DNA of 64,000 nt from Treponema sp. (GTDB lineage: Bacteria; Spirochaetota; Spirochaetia; Treponematales; Treponemataceae), in assembly GCA_017548565.1 (NCBI GenBank), contig JAFYZU010000010.1, positions 16,965 to 80,964 of the forward strand, given 5' to 3'. Position numbers and translations under genes: made by a program. This document shows positions 43,738-52,377 of the stretch, piece after piece (position 1 is the stretch's first letter; each line of letters starts with the position of its first letter). Below the pieces are notes generated by a model, which was not told the DNA's origin, searched no databases, and worked only from the letters and a program-made list of their open reading frames with translations.

Positions 43738-45015
43738 GTGTACGCTTTAATCGGAATAATTATTTTAATTTTAGTAATTCTTATCCTCGTTTTTTTATAT
43801 ACACAGTTTAAATCTAAAATTGAATTTTATATAACTGGTCTTGATTCAAAGTTTTCTATTTCTGATCTGAATCTTTTGTGGAATGTGGCAAAATACTGTG
43901 AACTTGAAAATCCAAATGCGCTGTTTTTTTCGCTTCCGGCTTTAACAAAATGTATGACAAAAATTACGTCAGATGCAAGTGAAGAGGGGAATGAAAAGGA
44001 TCCGAAGATTCAGGTGCTTCTTTCAAAGCTTTTTGATTTCAGGACAAAGCTACAGAATGAATCTGATGAAAAAAAGGGATTGAATTCAACGACAGGTCTC
44101 GAAAAAGGACAAAAACTCAGGATTATTCTTCCCGGAAAAGGTGTTTTTGCTTCAAAAGTCCTTAACAATGGTAAAGAAATAATCGTTACTGTTCCAAGGC
44201 AGAAAAATCTTATTCCTATTTCCTCAGAAAACTGGGTAGGCAAGGTAATCAACGTATACTTATGGCGAAAGGGTGATGCTCGTTATGTTTTCGATACAAC
44301 CGTTGTTAATCATGGATTGTTTATAGGTGAATCATCAATTTCACTTGCACATTCAAACAATATGATCCGTACCCAGAAACGAAGATCCGTTCGTGCAAAA
44401 TGCAGCATAAATGCAATGTTATATATCATTAAAGAAGAGGTAGTAGATTATTCTTCCGTAGAAACTCAAAATGGTTATAAATGTATTATTGAAGACGTTT
44501 CAGAATCCGGAGCAATGATAAGAATCGGCGGAAGAGGAGTACCTAACGTTCAGATTAAGCTTCAGTATGAAATTAACAAAATGCTTATAATAATGTTCGG
44601 TATTGTAAGGACTGCAGAATATAATGAAGCAAAAAACCAGTCTCTTCTTCATTTTGAATGCATTCATATTGAACCGGTAATGAAAAATGAAGTTTTAAGC
44701 TTTGTCTATAATACGTTACCTCAGGATGAAAAGGAAGTATTTGATGCAATGACGCTTACCGATGCAGATGAAAAAGCAGAAGAAGCAGGACTTGAAAACA
44801 TGGAAATGTCTGATGAAGCACCTGATATTTCAAACTTCAGTAACGAATCAAATAAAGACAAAATTGCACAGGCAAACAGCTCATCAGTTTCGTCAGGAAT
44901 TTCATCTGATTTTGACAAGGCACTTCAGGAAAAGATCAACAGGGCAGAATACCGTCCGCCGATAGCAGAAAAACCAATCAATTCGGAATCAGTAAGAGAG
45001 GAACCTGTAAATTAA
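43738..45015 (+). CDS. membrane-anchored PilZ-domain protein (c-di-GMP receptor)
   Basis: A 425-residue protein: an N-terminal membrane segment (about residues 3-23), a helical linker, a YcgR-like N domain (about 123-210, with GQKLRIILPGKGVFASKVL) and a PilZ domain. The c-di-GMP motifs are RRSVR (215-219) and DVSESG (253-258), both complete. A long acidic, Ser-rich tail (about 330-425) follows. Such proteins couple cyclic-di-GMP to motility or envelope processes. It starts at GTG 43738 with AGGAGA (43727-43732) upstream, although the promoter position could trim that site. The HEAT gene follows one base after its stop. Confidence 0.9.
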   Translation: MYALIGIIILILVILILVFLYTQFKSKIEFYITGLDSKFSISDLNLLWNVAKYCELENPNALFFSLPALTKCMTKITSDASEEGNEKDPKIQVLLSKLFDFRTKLQNESDEKKGLNSTTGLEKGQKLRIILPGKGVFASKVLNNGKEIIVTVPRQKNLIPISSENWVGKVINVYLWRKGDARYVFDTTVVNHGLFIGESSISLAHSNNMIRTQKRRSVRAKCSINAMLYIIKEEVVDYSSVETQNGYKCIIEDVSESGAMIRIGGRGVPNVQIKLQYEINKMLIIMFGIVRTAEYNEAKNQSLLHFECIHIEPVMKNEVLSFVYNTLPQDEKEVFDAMTLTDADEKAEEAGLENMEMSDEAPDISNFSNESNKDKIAQANSSSVSSGISSDFDKALQEKINRAEYRPPIAEKPINSESVREEPVN

Positions 45016-45016
45016 A

Positions 45017-46198
45017 ATGGATTCAAAAATGAAAAAATATATTTCGGTAATTATTTTTATTTTCATTACGTTCAGCCTGCATTCACAGGAAATTCAGAAG
45101 AAATATCTTAAAGGAAATTTAACAGAAAAAACACAGACAATCAAAGAGGCATCAGGAACAGACAGCGTATGGCTTGCAGATAAATCAATAAATTTCATTA
45201 AGGAAAATGCAAAGCTTCTTCATGATGACCGTGATTTTGAAAACTTTACGATAACTACCATTTATTCTTTACCAAAAGAATATGTCAATTCACAGTCAGA
45301 AAAAAGTAAAAAACAGATCATGATAACTTTTATGAATCTGTATAAATTATATGACACTTCAGTTAATGTAGATATTGCCATTCTTACAAAAGTTGAACAG
45401 TTAAGGGAACTCATTCCGACAGATGAATTTGCTGATTTTCTTAACAATGAACTTCAGAATTTTAATTTAACTAACAGCAGAAAACCACTTTTCAAATCTC
45501 TTGTTTCCGCACTTGGAACTATTGGTAACAATCATTCATTTAAAATACTTTATAATTTATATGAAACAGATAACTATAAGGAATTAAAAGAGACTGTTTC
45601 TTCTGCCATGGTTAATTTGATTCCTGCATCTATGGATGAAGTTATTTCAATCATCTGCAGTAAAAATCTGTTAAAAATCAATGGATTTTTCGAAATAATC
45701 AAAAAAAATGACAATATTCAGCAGAAAAATTTATCAGAAATTGCAGAAAATCTGTTAAATGAAACAATATTATTATTAAGCAGTTCTCCTGATAAAAAAG
45801 AATTGATTGTCAGCTTGCAGATGGATTGTCTTGGAATTCTGAAAGCTTCCAGATGGACAAGAGCTTCAAACAGTATGCTTAAGTTTTTTAATGCGGCAAA
45901 AAATGAATATAAAACAGGCATTCTGAATGATGAACAGTTTTCATCTGTAATTGAAGCTTTAATGATAATTTCGCCTATAGAAGCAGTTAATCCTCTTATA
46001 GATTTACTGGGAGAATATAACAACGATGTTGAAAACAACAGAAAAGTTTCATCAAATGTTGTAATTGCTGTTATAAATACTCTTGGTGCTCTTGGAGATA
46101 AAACTGCATTTGATATTCTTCTTTCAGTTACTTATTTAAGTTATCCTGAAAAAGTTCTGTCAGCAGCCCAATCGGCACTGGCAGGACTTAAATGGTAA
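45017..46198 (+). CDS. exported HEAT-repeat protein
   Basis: A 393-residue protein with an N-terminal signal peptide (hydrophobic core about residues 7-20) and a mature part of paired helices consistent with HEAT repeats, clearest at SLVSALGTIGNNHSFKILY and VIAVINTLGALGDKTAFDIL. It is probably a periplasmic or surface binding scaffold; its partner is unknown. A second in-frame ATG three codons in is a possible alternative start. It begins one base after the PilZ stop and overlaps the ComEC start by seven bases, so it belongs to the same transcript. Confidence 0.82.
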   Translation: MDSKMKKYISVIIFIFITFSLHSQEIQKKYLKGNLTEKTQTIKEASGTDSVWLADKSINFIKENAKLLHDDRDFENFTITTIYSLPKEYVNSQSEKSKKQIMITFMNLYKLYDTSVNVDIAILTKVEQLRELIPTDEFADFLNNELQNFNLTNSRKPLFKSLVSALGTIGNNHSFKILYNLYETDNYKELKETVSSAMVNLIPASMDEVISIICSKNLLKINGFFEIIKKNDNIQQKNLSEIAENLLNETILLLSSSPDKKELIVSLQMDCLGILKASRWTRASNSMLKFFNAAKNEYKTGILNDEQFSSVIEALMIISPIEAVNPLIDLLGEYNNDVENNRKVSSNVVIAVINTLGALGDKTAFDILLSVTYLSYPEKVLSAAQSALAGLKW

Positions 46199-47445
46199 TA
46201 TACAGGTATTTCAAGAATTCTTTTATTCTTGCAGCATTAATTCTTGTTTTCATTCTCTATTCAAATCTGATTCATATTCCACAGAAAAACAGATTTACAT
46301 GTCCGTTCACGGAAGATTCAATTTGTGCGGTTTACGGACAGTTAAAAACCTCTCCTAACAGACTGTCAAACGGGAAATATTACAGTTCAACAATAAAGTC
46401 GTATTATATAAAAAACCGAAATAATCAGTTTTCTAATTCACACGGAAATATTAAAGTTTTTATCCCTTCAGAAAGCGTAGAAGCTTATTTTCCCGGAAAA
46501 CTGTTTTCAAAATCAGCTGATTCAAAAGCGGCAATATATGAAACAGGCGGAATATATTATCTGACAGGAAAAATGAAAAATGATGTTTTCTATGTAGAAA
46601 ACTGCAATTCATATTATTTTGAAAAATCACTCAAAGGTAAAATATCATATATAAGGGCTATGGCAAGGCTAGAATTTAAACGGTTGATGTATTCCTGGAA
46701 AAATGCCGGTGGATTTTTACTTGCTCTATTATCCGGAGCAAAAGAATATACTGAACAATTCATGTCCGATGCTTTCAGAAAATCAGGACTTTCCCACATA
46801 CTTGCTTTATCGGGCATGCATCTTACATTATTTTCGGGAATATCTGTTTTTTTTACAAGAAACCGTAAAAAAATCTCATATTTACTAAGATTCATATTTG
46901 TGTTTCTTTTTGTATGGTTTGCAGGAATATCACCATCACTTTTACGTGCCTTTATCTGTAACATGCTCATTCTACTTTCAATGATAAGTAATTCAGACAC
47001 TCCTGATATGATTGCCATTCTTTCTTTCAGCTTTATAATACAAACCTCTATAGCACCTGATGATATAAAGCAGATTGGTTTTATCTTATCGTATCTGGCA
47101 TTACTTTCAATTCTTATTTTCAATAAATCCCTTCAGAAATTTTACGTCAGGTATTTTCCGTTTTATATTGCGGTCAGTCTTGCAGCATCTACAAGTGCAC
47201 AAATCCTTACGGCTCCTGTATCTCTTTATTATTTTAAAGCATTTTATCCGATAGGAATAATTGCAACTGTTATCATTTCGCCGCTTGTTTCGGTTTTCAT
47301 CTATTGTGGACTTTCACTTATTGTTTTAAGCCTTATATTGCCTTTTTTACAGATGCCTGGTGGATTTTTTATGAATTTTTTATATAATATAATAAGGTTT
47401 TTGGTTATGATTTTTTCTAAAATACCTTCAATTTCAATACAATAA
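46192..47445 (+). CDS. ComEC/Rec2-family membrane protein lacking the C-terminal MBL domain
   Basis: A 417-residue protein with an N-terminal membrane segment, an OB-like extracytoplasmic domain (about residues 35-135) and the competence domain of about eight membrane segments. The family signature LLSGAKEYTEQFMSDAFRKS with SGLSHILALSGMHLTLFSG is complete, as is FVWFAGISPSLLRAFICNML. Full ComEC proteins continue into a metallo-beta-lactamase domain of some 250 residues, which is absent here. ComEC forms the DNA channel in natural transformation, but no other competence gene is nearby, so DNA uptake is uncertain. Confidence 0.88.
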   Translation: MVIYRYFKNSFILAALILVFILYSNLIHIPQKNRFTCPFTEDSICAVYGQLKTSPNRLSNGKYYSSTIKSYYIKNRNNQFSNSHGNIKVFIPSESVEAYFPGKLFSKSADSKAAIYETGGIYYLTGKMKNDVFYVENCNSYYFEKSLKGKISYIRAMARLEFKRLMYSWKNAGGFLLALLSGAKEYTEQFMSDAFRKSGLSHILALSGMHLTLFSGISVFFTRNRKKISYLLRFIFVFLFVWFAGISPSLLRAFICNMLILLSMISNSDTPDMIAILSFSFIIQTSIAPDDIKQIGFILSYLALLSILIFNKSLQKFYVRYFPFYIAVSLAASTSAQILTAPVSLYYFKAFYPIGIIATVIISPLVSVFIYCGLSLIVLSLILPFLQMPGGFFMNFLYNIIRFLVMIFSKIPSISIQ

Positions 47446-47454
47446 GGAAATATT

Positions 47455-48318
47455 GTGAACCATCCTGATTATAATTCACCGGCGGAATTAAAAAATGAGC
47501 TCGAAAAAAACGGATTTTCAATGCAGAAAAAATTCGGACAGAATTTTTTAATAAACGAAAATGCCCGAAAAAAAATTATTGATGCACTTGATATAAATGA
47601 TTCCTCGATAGTCTGGGAAGTTGGTCCGGGACTTGGTGCTATGACAAATGAAATTCTTGAAAGAGGAGCAGAACTTACTGTTTTTGAAATTGACAGGGGA
47701 TTCATATCACTCATCAAAGAATATTTCAAAGAATATGAAGAAAAAAATAAATTTTCTATCATAGAAGGTGATGTTCTGAAAACCTGGAAAAATCATCTTA
47801 AACAATCACAAATTCCGGACAGATTTTTCGGTAACCTTCCATACAATGTTGCAGCAACTATAATCGCCGATACAATTGAAAACAATGTCCGCTTTGATAA
47901 ATGTGTGTTTACAGTCCAGAAAGAAGTTGCTTTAAGAATGACTGCAAAAAGCGGAACAAATGATTATTCATCGTTTTCAGTTTTATGTCAGTGGGCGTAT
48001 GATTTACAACCGCTGATGGATTTAAACGGAAATAATTTCTGGCCGCGACCAAATGTAGATTCACGATCAGTAATTTTTACAAAAAAAGAAAATTTCCCTT
48101 GCTGTGAAAATCCGAAACTTTTCATGAAAGTTATGCGAAGTCTGTTCAGCTCAAGAAGAAAAACCGTAAGAAACAATCTTCAGGGATATCTTACAAATAA
48201 TGAACTTACAATTAAATTTCTGGAAGATGCTCAGATAGATCCTATGAAACGTGCAGAGGTACTCACTTTAGAAGAAATGCTGCGTCTTTCAGATGTAATT
48301 AACCGAGGTAAAAAATGA
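47455..48318 (+). CDS. rsmA: 16S rRNA (adenine1518/1519-N6)-dimethyltransferase RsmA (KsgA)
   Basis: A 287-residue SAM-dependent methyltransferase that dimethylates two adenines of helix 45 in 16S rRNA during small-subunit maturation. MQKKFGQNFLIN is the family opening; VWEVGPGLGAMTNEIL is SAM motif I; FEIDRGF, then GDVL and GNLPYNVAATII (the catalytic NLPY motif) follow. The C-terminal helical domain contains MRSLFSSRRKTVRNNL. It starts at GTG 47455 after an AAGGAAA ribosome site, nine bases after comEC. The YggS gene overlaps its stop by four bases. Confidence 0.96.
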   Translation: MNHPDYNSPAELKNELEKNGFSMQKKFGQNFLINENARKKIIDALDINDSSIVWEVGPGLGAMTNEILERGAELTVFEIDRGFISLIKEYFKEYEEKNKFSIIEGDVLKTWKNHLKQSQIPDRFFGNLPYNVAATIIADTIENNVRFDKCVFTVQKEVALRMTAKSGTNDYSSFSVLCQWAYDLQPLMDLNGNNFWPRPNVDSRSVIFTKKENFPCCENPKLFMKVMRSLFSSRRKTVRNNLQGYLTNNELTIKFLEDAQIDPMKRAEVLTLEEMLRLSDVINRGKK

Positions 48319-49025
48319 CAGATATACAGAATAATCTTAAAATCGTATTACAGAATATAAGAAATGCAGAAATAAGGGCAGGAAGGAAAGAAGGAAGTGT
48401 CAGGCTTCTTGCTGTAAGTAAATTTCATCCTGTAGAACAGATAAAAGAAACTCTTGAGGCAGGACAGCTTATGTACGGAGAAAACAGGGTACAGGAAGCT
48501 TGTCAAAAATTTCAAATACTGAATCAGGAATACAAAGATATAGATCTTCATTTAATCGGTCAGCTGCAGACAAACAAAGTCAGGCAGATTGTAAAATATG
48601 CTTCAACAATTGAATCTGTAGACAGGAATGAACTATTAGATGAGATTGAAAAGCAATGCGCAAAAATTACTCGAAAAATAAGAATCTTTTTTGAGCTTCA
48701 TACAGGCGAAGAATCAAAATCGGGCTATGAAAGTAAAGAACAGATTGACAGCGCTTTAAAGCAGTTTACCGAAAATAAATATCCTCATATCATTCCATGT
48801 GGTTTCATGACTATGGCACCTTTTACACAAGATAAGAGTTTAATAAGAAAATCATTTAATACATTAAAAACTGTTGCAAATGAACTGCAAATAAAATATC
48901 CTATGTATAAGCTTGATGAGCTTTCGATGGGAATGTCAAATGATTACGAAACTGCAATTGAAGAAGGTTCAACAATCGTAAGGATCGGAACTGCAATATT
49001 TGGAGAAAGAAATTATAATAAATGA
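48315..49025 (+). CDS. YggS-family PLP homeostasis protein
   Basis: A 236-residue fold-type III PLP-binding protein without a known catalytic activity, thought to buffer pyridoxal phosphate and affect amino-acid metabolism. The PLP lysine is Lys36 in LLAVSKFHPVEQI. LMYGENRVQEA, HLIGQLQTNKVRQIV, CGFMTMAPF and LSMGMSNDYETAIEEGSTIV are the standard blocks. Length is normal. It overlaps rsmA by four bases and the next small gene by four bases, so the three are translated as a coupled set. Confidence 0.96.
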   Translation: MTDIQNNLKIVLQNIRNAEIRAGRKEGSVRLLAVSKFHPVEQIKETLEAGQLMYGENRVQEACQKFQILNQEYKDIDLHLIGQLQTNKVRQIVKYASTIESVDRNELLDEIEKQCAKITRKIRIFFELHTGEESKSGYESKEQIDSALKQFTENKYPHIIPCGFMTMAPFTQDKSLIRKSFNTLKTVANELQIKYPMYKLDELSMGMSNDYETAIEEGSTIVRIGTAIFGERNYNK

Positions 49026-49477
49026 AAAAAATAATGATTCTTCTTGTATTCTTATCTGTTTTCTCTGCTTCTGTTTTTTGTGAAGAAAATCATACTCCCA
49101 AGCCTTATGATAAAAATGAATTTTCGCAGCCTTTAAAAGATTTACGTCGTTTTGAAATAATTACCTTCGGCTCACTTCCTTTTGTAACTCTAGATGCAAC
49201 CTTGTTTTATTCATCATATAAATGGATATCAAGTGGTTTTGATTCAAGATATTCATTAAATCCTTTTTCATCAAACCAGTACAATAAAGATGAAATTACC
49301 GGAATAATAATTATATCTATCGGAATTTCAATTGGAATCGCATTAACCGATTATTTTATAAATCTTATAAAACGACGAAAAATCACAAAAACTACAATCG
49401 ATAATTTTGACGATTTAACGATAATTGAACTTCCGCAGAAAAATAAAGAAGAACCGGAAGAAAAAGAGACAGAATAA
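49022..49477 (+). CDS. small exported or membrane protein of unknown function
   Basis: A 151-residue protein with an N-terminal signal-like segment (about residues 3-20), two more hydrophobic stretches (about 42-60 and 93-115) and a charged, Glu/Lys-rich tail. No family is recognised. It overlaps the YggS gene by four bases and the pseudouridine synthase by one base, so it is almost certainly expressed. The arrangement of signal segment, two helices and charged tail is common in spirochaete envelope proteins, but nothing more specific is visible. Confidence 0.78.
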   Translation: MKKIMILLVFLSVFSASVFCEENHTPKPYDKNEFSQPLKDLRRFEIITFGSLPFVTLDATLFYSSYKWISSGFDSRYSLNPFSSNQYNKDEITGIIIISIGISIGIALTDYFINLIKRRKITKTTIDNFDDLTIIELPQKNKEEPEEKETE

Positions 49478-50457
49478 TGCCGTTCATTAATATAAAAGTT
49501 CAATCTGATTACGACAAACAGGAACGCCTTGATAAATACATTGCCTCCATACCGCAAGGAATTAACCGTTCCAGACTTAAAAGCGGTGTTACTGAAATTT
49601 TAATCAACGGTAAAAAAGCAAAGCTTTCTCAAAAAATAAAGGCAAATGATCAGATAAACATTCAATGGGAAGACAATATCCCGGATGATATAATTCCACA
49701 GGATATTCCGCTTGATATAATTTATGAGGATGAAAATGTAACTGTCGTAAATAAAAAACAGGGAATGGTTACACATCCCGCCTGCGGTAACTGGGATGGG
49801 ACACTTGTAAACGCACTTTTATATCACTGGAAAAGAGATGCAGTTCATCAGTTAAAAAACGGAAGCTCACAGGAAATACTTGAAAAAAGACGTCCCGGTA
49901 TAGTTCACCGGCTCGATAAAGATACTTCGGGAATCATCATTACGGCAAAAAACAGAGAAACAGAAGAATTCCTTCAGAAGCAATTTAAAGAACATCATTT
50001 ACAGAAGGAATACATCGTAATTACAACAGGTATACCGCGTGCGAGGGATGGAGACATCCGGACATTCATTACAAGAGACCCTAAAAACCGTCAGAGATTC
50101 AAGGCTGTACTCGAAGAACAGGGAAAATTTGCAAGGACACTTTATCACTGTATTGCCTCCTATGGTAATTATTCACTTATCCGCGTAAGAATAAAAACCG
50201 GTCGTACACATCAGATAAGGGTACATATGAAATATCTAGGATGTCCTGTTTTAGGCGATGCTTTATACAATAAACCTGATTCTCTTTTTCCTGATGCCTC
50301 GTTAATGCTTCATTCCTGTCAGTTAAAAATTCGGCTTCCTCAAAGCAAAGAATATTCAACCTTCAGGACAAAAACCCCCATCCGTTTTTTAGAAACAGAA
50401 AACAAATTAAAACAGAAATTCGATAAGGTTACACAATGGAAAAAATCAAGATTATAA
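49477..50457 (+). CDS. RluA-family pseudouridine synthase with S4 domain (RluD-like)
   Basis: A 326-residue enzyme that isomerises uridine in rRNA. An N-terminal S4 RNA-binding domain (about residues 14-65, with RLDKYIASIPQGINRSRLK) precedes the catalytic domain, whose signature HRLDKDTSGIIITAKN holds the catalytic Asp147. KTGRTHQIRVHMKYLGCPVLGD is the substrate-binding block. The architecture is that of RluD/RluC. It overlaps the next pseudouridine synthase gene by 22 bases. The exact target uridines are not determined. Confidence 0.93.
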   Translation: MPFINIKVQSDYDKQERLDKYIASIPQGINRSRLKSGVTEILINGKKAKLSQKIKANDQINIQWEDNIPDDIIPQDIPLDIIYEDENVTVVNKKQGMVTHPACGNWDGTLVNALLYHWKRDAVHQLKNGSSQEILEKRRPGIVHRLDKDTSGIIITAKNRETEEFLQKQFKEHHLQKEYIVITTGIPRARDGDIRTFITRDPKNRQRFKAVLEEQGKFARTLYHCIASYGNYSLIRVRIKTGRTHQIRVHMKYLGCPVLGDALYNKPDSLFPDASLMLHSCQLKIRLPQSKEYSTFRTKTPIRFLETENKLKQKFDKVTQWKKSRL

Positions 50458-51179
50458 AATCGCCTGATGAATTAAAACCTTATATAATTCTGTGTAAACC
50501 ACATGGACTTCCTTCTGCACCATTATCTGATAATGATAAAAATAATGCACTTTATCAGGCTGCCACACTTTTTCCTCAGATTCTTGAAGTGAAGGGGAGA
50601 AAAGAAATTGAACATGGCCTTATTCACCGTCTTGATACAGCAACAGAAGGCTTAATGATAATTGCAGTTACACAGAAATGTTATGACGATTTACTGAAGC
50701 TTCAGATTAATAATAAAATTACAAAATATTACAGTGCTGAATGTAATGATATAAAAAACAATGCTCAGTTACTTCAGGGATTTCCTCCGCTTAATTCTGA
50801 TTGTAATCAGAAAAAGATTTTTGTACAGTCATATTTTCGAAATTATGGAATTAAAAATAAAGAAGTGCGCCCTGTAACGGAAGATTCAGGCAGGATTATT
50901 CAAAAAAAAGTTAATGCAAAAAAAATCTATTCAACACAAATTGAAATTATAAAAAAAGATAAAGAAAAAATTTATACAAGATGTATGATTACAAACGGAT
51001 ACAGACATCAGGTTAGATGTCATTTGGCATGGTGCGGTCTGCCGGTTATAAATGATATGCTCTATAACAGTAGATGCACCACTGAAAAAAATGAAAGTTT
51101 AGCTATGGATTTAAAATTCCGTGCAGATAAGATAAGTTTTGAGTACCCGGAAGGAGACTTGAACTCCTATGTCTTGTGA
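50436..51179 (+). CDS. RluA-family pseudouridine synthase without S4 domain
   Basis: A 247-residue pseudouridine synthase. The catalytic signature is GLIHRLDTATEGLMIIA, with Asp67; ILCKPHGLPSAP opens the domain and GYRHQVRCHLAWCGLPVIND is the substrate block. It lacks an S4 domain and resembles the short RluA/TruC type; the target RNA is unknown. The first 22 bases overlap the gene before. The last 11 residues (YPEGDLNSYVL) and the stop codon lie inside the tRNA-Leu gene on the opposite strand, so the protein's end is written antisense in a tRNA. Confidence 0.88.
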   Translation: MEKIKIIKSPDELKPYIILCKPHGLPSAPLSDNDKNNALYQAATLFPQILEVKGRKEIEHGLIHRLDTATEGLMIIAVTQKCYDDLLKLQINNKITKYYSAECNDIKNNAQLLQGFPPLNSDCNQKKIFVQSYFRNYGIKNKEVRPVTEDSGRIIQKKVNAKKIYSTQIEIIKKDKEKIYTRCMITNGYRHQVRCHLAWCGLPVINDMLYNSRCTTEKNESLAMDLKFRADKISFEYPEGDLNSYVL

Positions 51180-51226
51180 ACACTTGGACCTGAACCAAGC
51201 GCGTCTACCAATTCCGCCATCCGGGC
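51144..51226 (-). tRNA. tRNA-Leu (anticodon CAG)
   Basis: An 83-base class II tRNA on the minus strand. It begins GCCCGGA and ends TCCGGGT plus discriminator A, with one G-U pair in the acceptor stem. The D arm is GGCGGAATTGGTAGACGC, the anticodon region TTGGTTCAGGTCCAAG carries CAG for leucine, and the T loop is AGTTCAAGTCT. CCA is not encoded. Its 3' 36 bases overlap the plus-strand pseudouridine synthase gene. Confidence 0.96.
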
Positions 51227-51237
51227 AAAGATAGTTT

Positions 51238-51266
51238 ATTTTACTAAATTCATTTATTTTAAGCAA
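51238..51266 (-). promoter_or_regulatory. promoter of tRNA-Leu
   Basis: On the minus strand TTGCTT (51261-51266), exactly 17 bases, TAAAAT (51238-51243), about 12 bases before the mature 5' end. The -35 lies inside the last codons of the zinc-ribbon gene. Confidence 0.55.
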
Positions 51267-51655
51267 CTATATAAACATATAATTACTGCAATTAATACAG
51301 AAATAACAACTACATAAATCCAAAGCGGAAGACTGTCCGACGAAGCCTGATACGATTTAAGGTTTAAGGCAAGTGTTCCAAAACCACGTTTATTGAATGC
51401 TTTAAGAGGTTGTTTTGCCTTGATATTTTTGGTCTGATAGAGGGCACCTGAACTGTTGTTTACCGCATATCCGCAGGCAGGACATCCATGCTTGAATTCA
51501 TCTGTTGTACCGGTAACACCACAGTTTGGACATCTGACTGAAGAAAAAAACTTTCCGCAGTTTGTACAGAATCTTGCATCTTTACTTACTTCGGCACCGC
51601 AGCTTTCACAGAAAAACTTTGCTTTTTTATTCCTGTTCTTATTTTTTTTCATCAT
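51254..51655 (-). CDS. zinc-ribbon membrane protein
   Basis: A 133-residue protein with a lysine-rich N-terminus and four CxxC zinc knuckles forming two ribbons (FCESCGAEV with RFCTNCGKFF, and CPNCGVT with CPACGYAV). A linker follows, then one C-terminal membrane segment (about residues 110-130). Proteins of this plan are common and poorly understood; the ribbon may bind partners or nucleic acid at the membrane. Its ATG overlaps the stop of the upstream gene by four bases, so it is the last gene of a three-gene coupled unit. Confidence 0.82.
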   Translation of the reverse strand: MMKKNKNRNKKAKFFCESCGAEVSKDARFCTNCGKFFSSVRCPNCGVTGTTDEFKHGCPACGYAVNNSSGALYQTKNIKAKQPLKAFNKRGFGTLALNLKSYQASSDSLPLWIYVVVISVLIAVIICLYSCLK

Positions 51656-52377
51656 GCAACTTCCATTAAAAGCAGTTTTTCATTATTAAGAGTAAGGATA
51701 TTATTAATACGGACTTTACATGTTTTACGTTCATTTTCAGAAAGATATGAAAAATTGTTTATAAGGGTATTTAATTCAAAATCAGAATCAACATCATAAT
51801 CAATTTTACAGGTCAGTGTTTTTCCGTTATAGTCAAAATAATTTCCTGTAACAAAACGTTTTGTATAAGGATGATTGAAAATAAAACAGCCGGTTCCTTT
51901 TATGTTTTCATTGTTATCATGAACAATAGATTCTACATGCAGAACTTCATCATTTGAAATTTCCTGATCAATTTCATTTTCCGCTTTCTCAGTAATATTT
52001 TCGTGAATGTTACCAAAATAACTTCGAAGGGTAGAAGAAAGCATATCTAATGACGAAGGAGTTAAATCTTTAAGATTATATACAACATCAAGATAACTTA
52101 TTTTATTTTCTTCTTCCTTTGAATTCTCTAATGGATTGTAAAGGATTACAGCTGTTTTATCACCGCCGATTCCGCTTTTTAAAAACTGAACGAGAGTTTT
52201 CCAGTGACGGGGATATTCAGCAGCGCTTATCAGAACACAATCAGGTCTTATTTCTTCGATATTATCAAGAGCTTTTAATAACCATTTATAAACTATAACA
52301 TCAAAGCCGTTTTTATCAAAAAATTCATCGAGAGCGTTAATTACATTTGAATCTTCACAGACAATAAGTGCTTTCAT
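51652..52377 (-). CDS. pseudo-receiver protein with possible PilZ-like C-terminal domain
   Basis: A 241-residue protein. Residues 1-115 look like a response-regulator receiver fold: MKALIVCEDSNVINALDEFF supplies the acidic pair (Glu8, Asp9), but the position expected for the phospho-accepting Asp is Ser51 (PDCVLISAAEYP), so it should not be phosphorylated in the usual way. A variable linker precedes a beta-rich C-terminal region (about 160-241) that resembles PilZ weakly and lacks a clear RxxxR motif. It probably acts as a binding or scaffold protein. The start overlaps the upstream stop (TAATG) and the stop overlaps the next start (ATGA). Confidence 0.7.
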   Translation of the reverse strand: MKALIVCEDSNVINALDEFFDKNGFDVIVYKWLLKALDNIEEIRPDCVLISAAEYPRHWKTLVQFLKSGIGGDKTAVILYNPLENSKEEENKISYLDVVYNLKDLTPSSLDMLSSTLRSYFGNIHENITEKAENEIDQEISNDEVLHVESIVHDNNENIKGTGCFIFNHPYTKRFVTGNYFDYNGKTLTCKIDYDVDSDFELNTLINNFSYLSENERKTCKVRINNILTLNNEKLLLMEVA

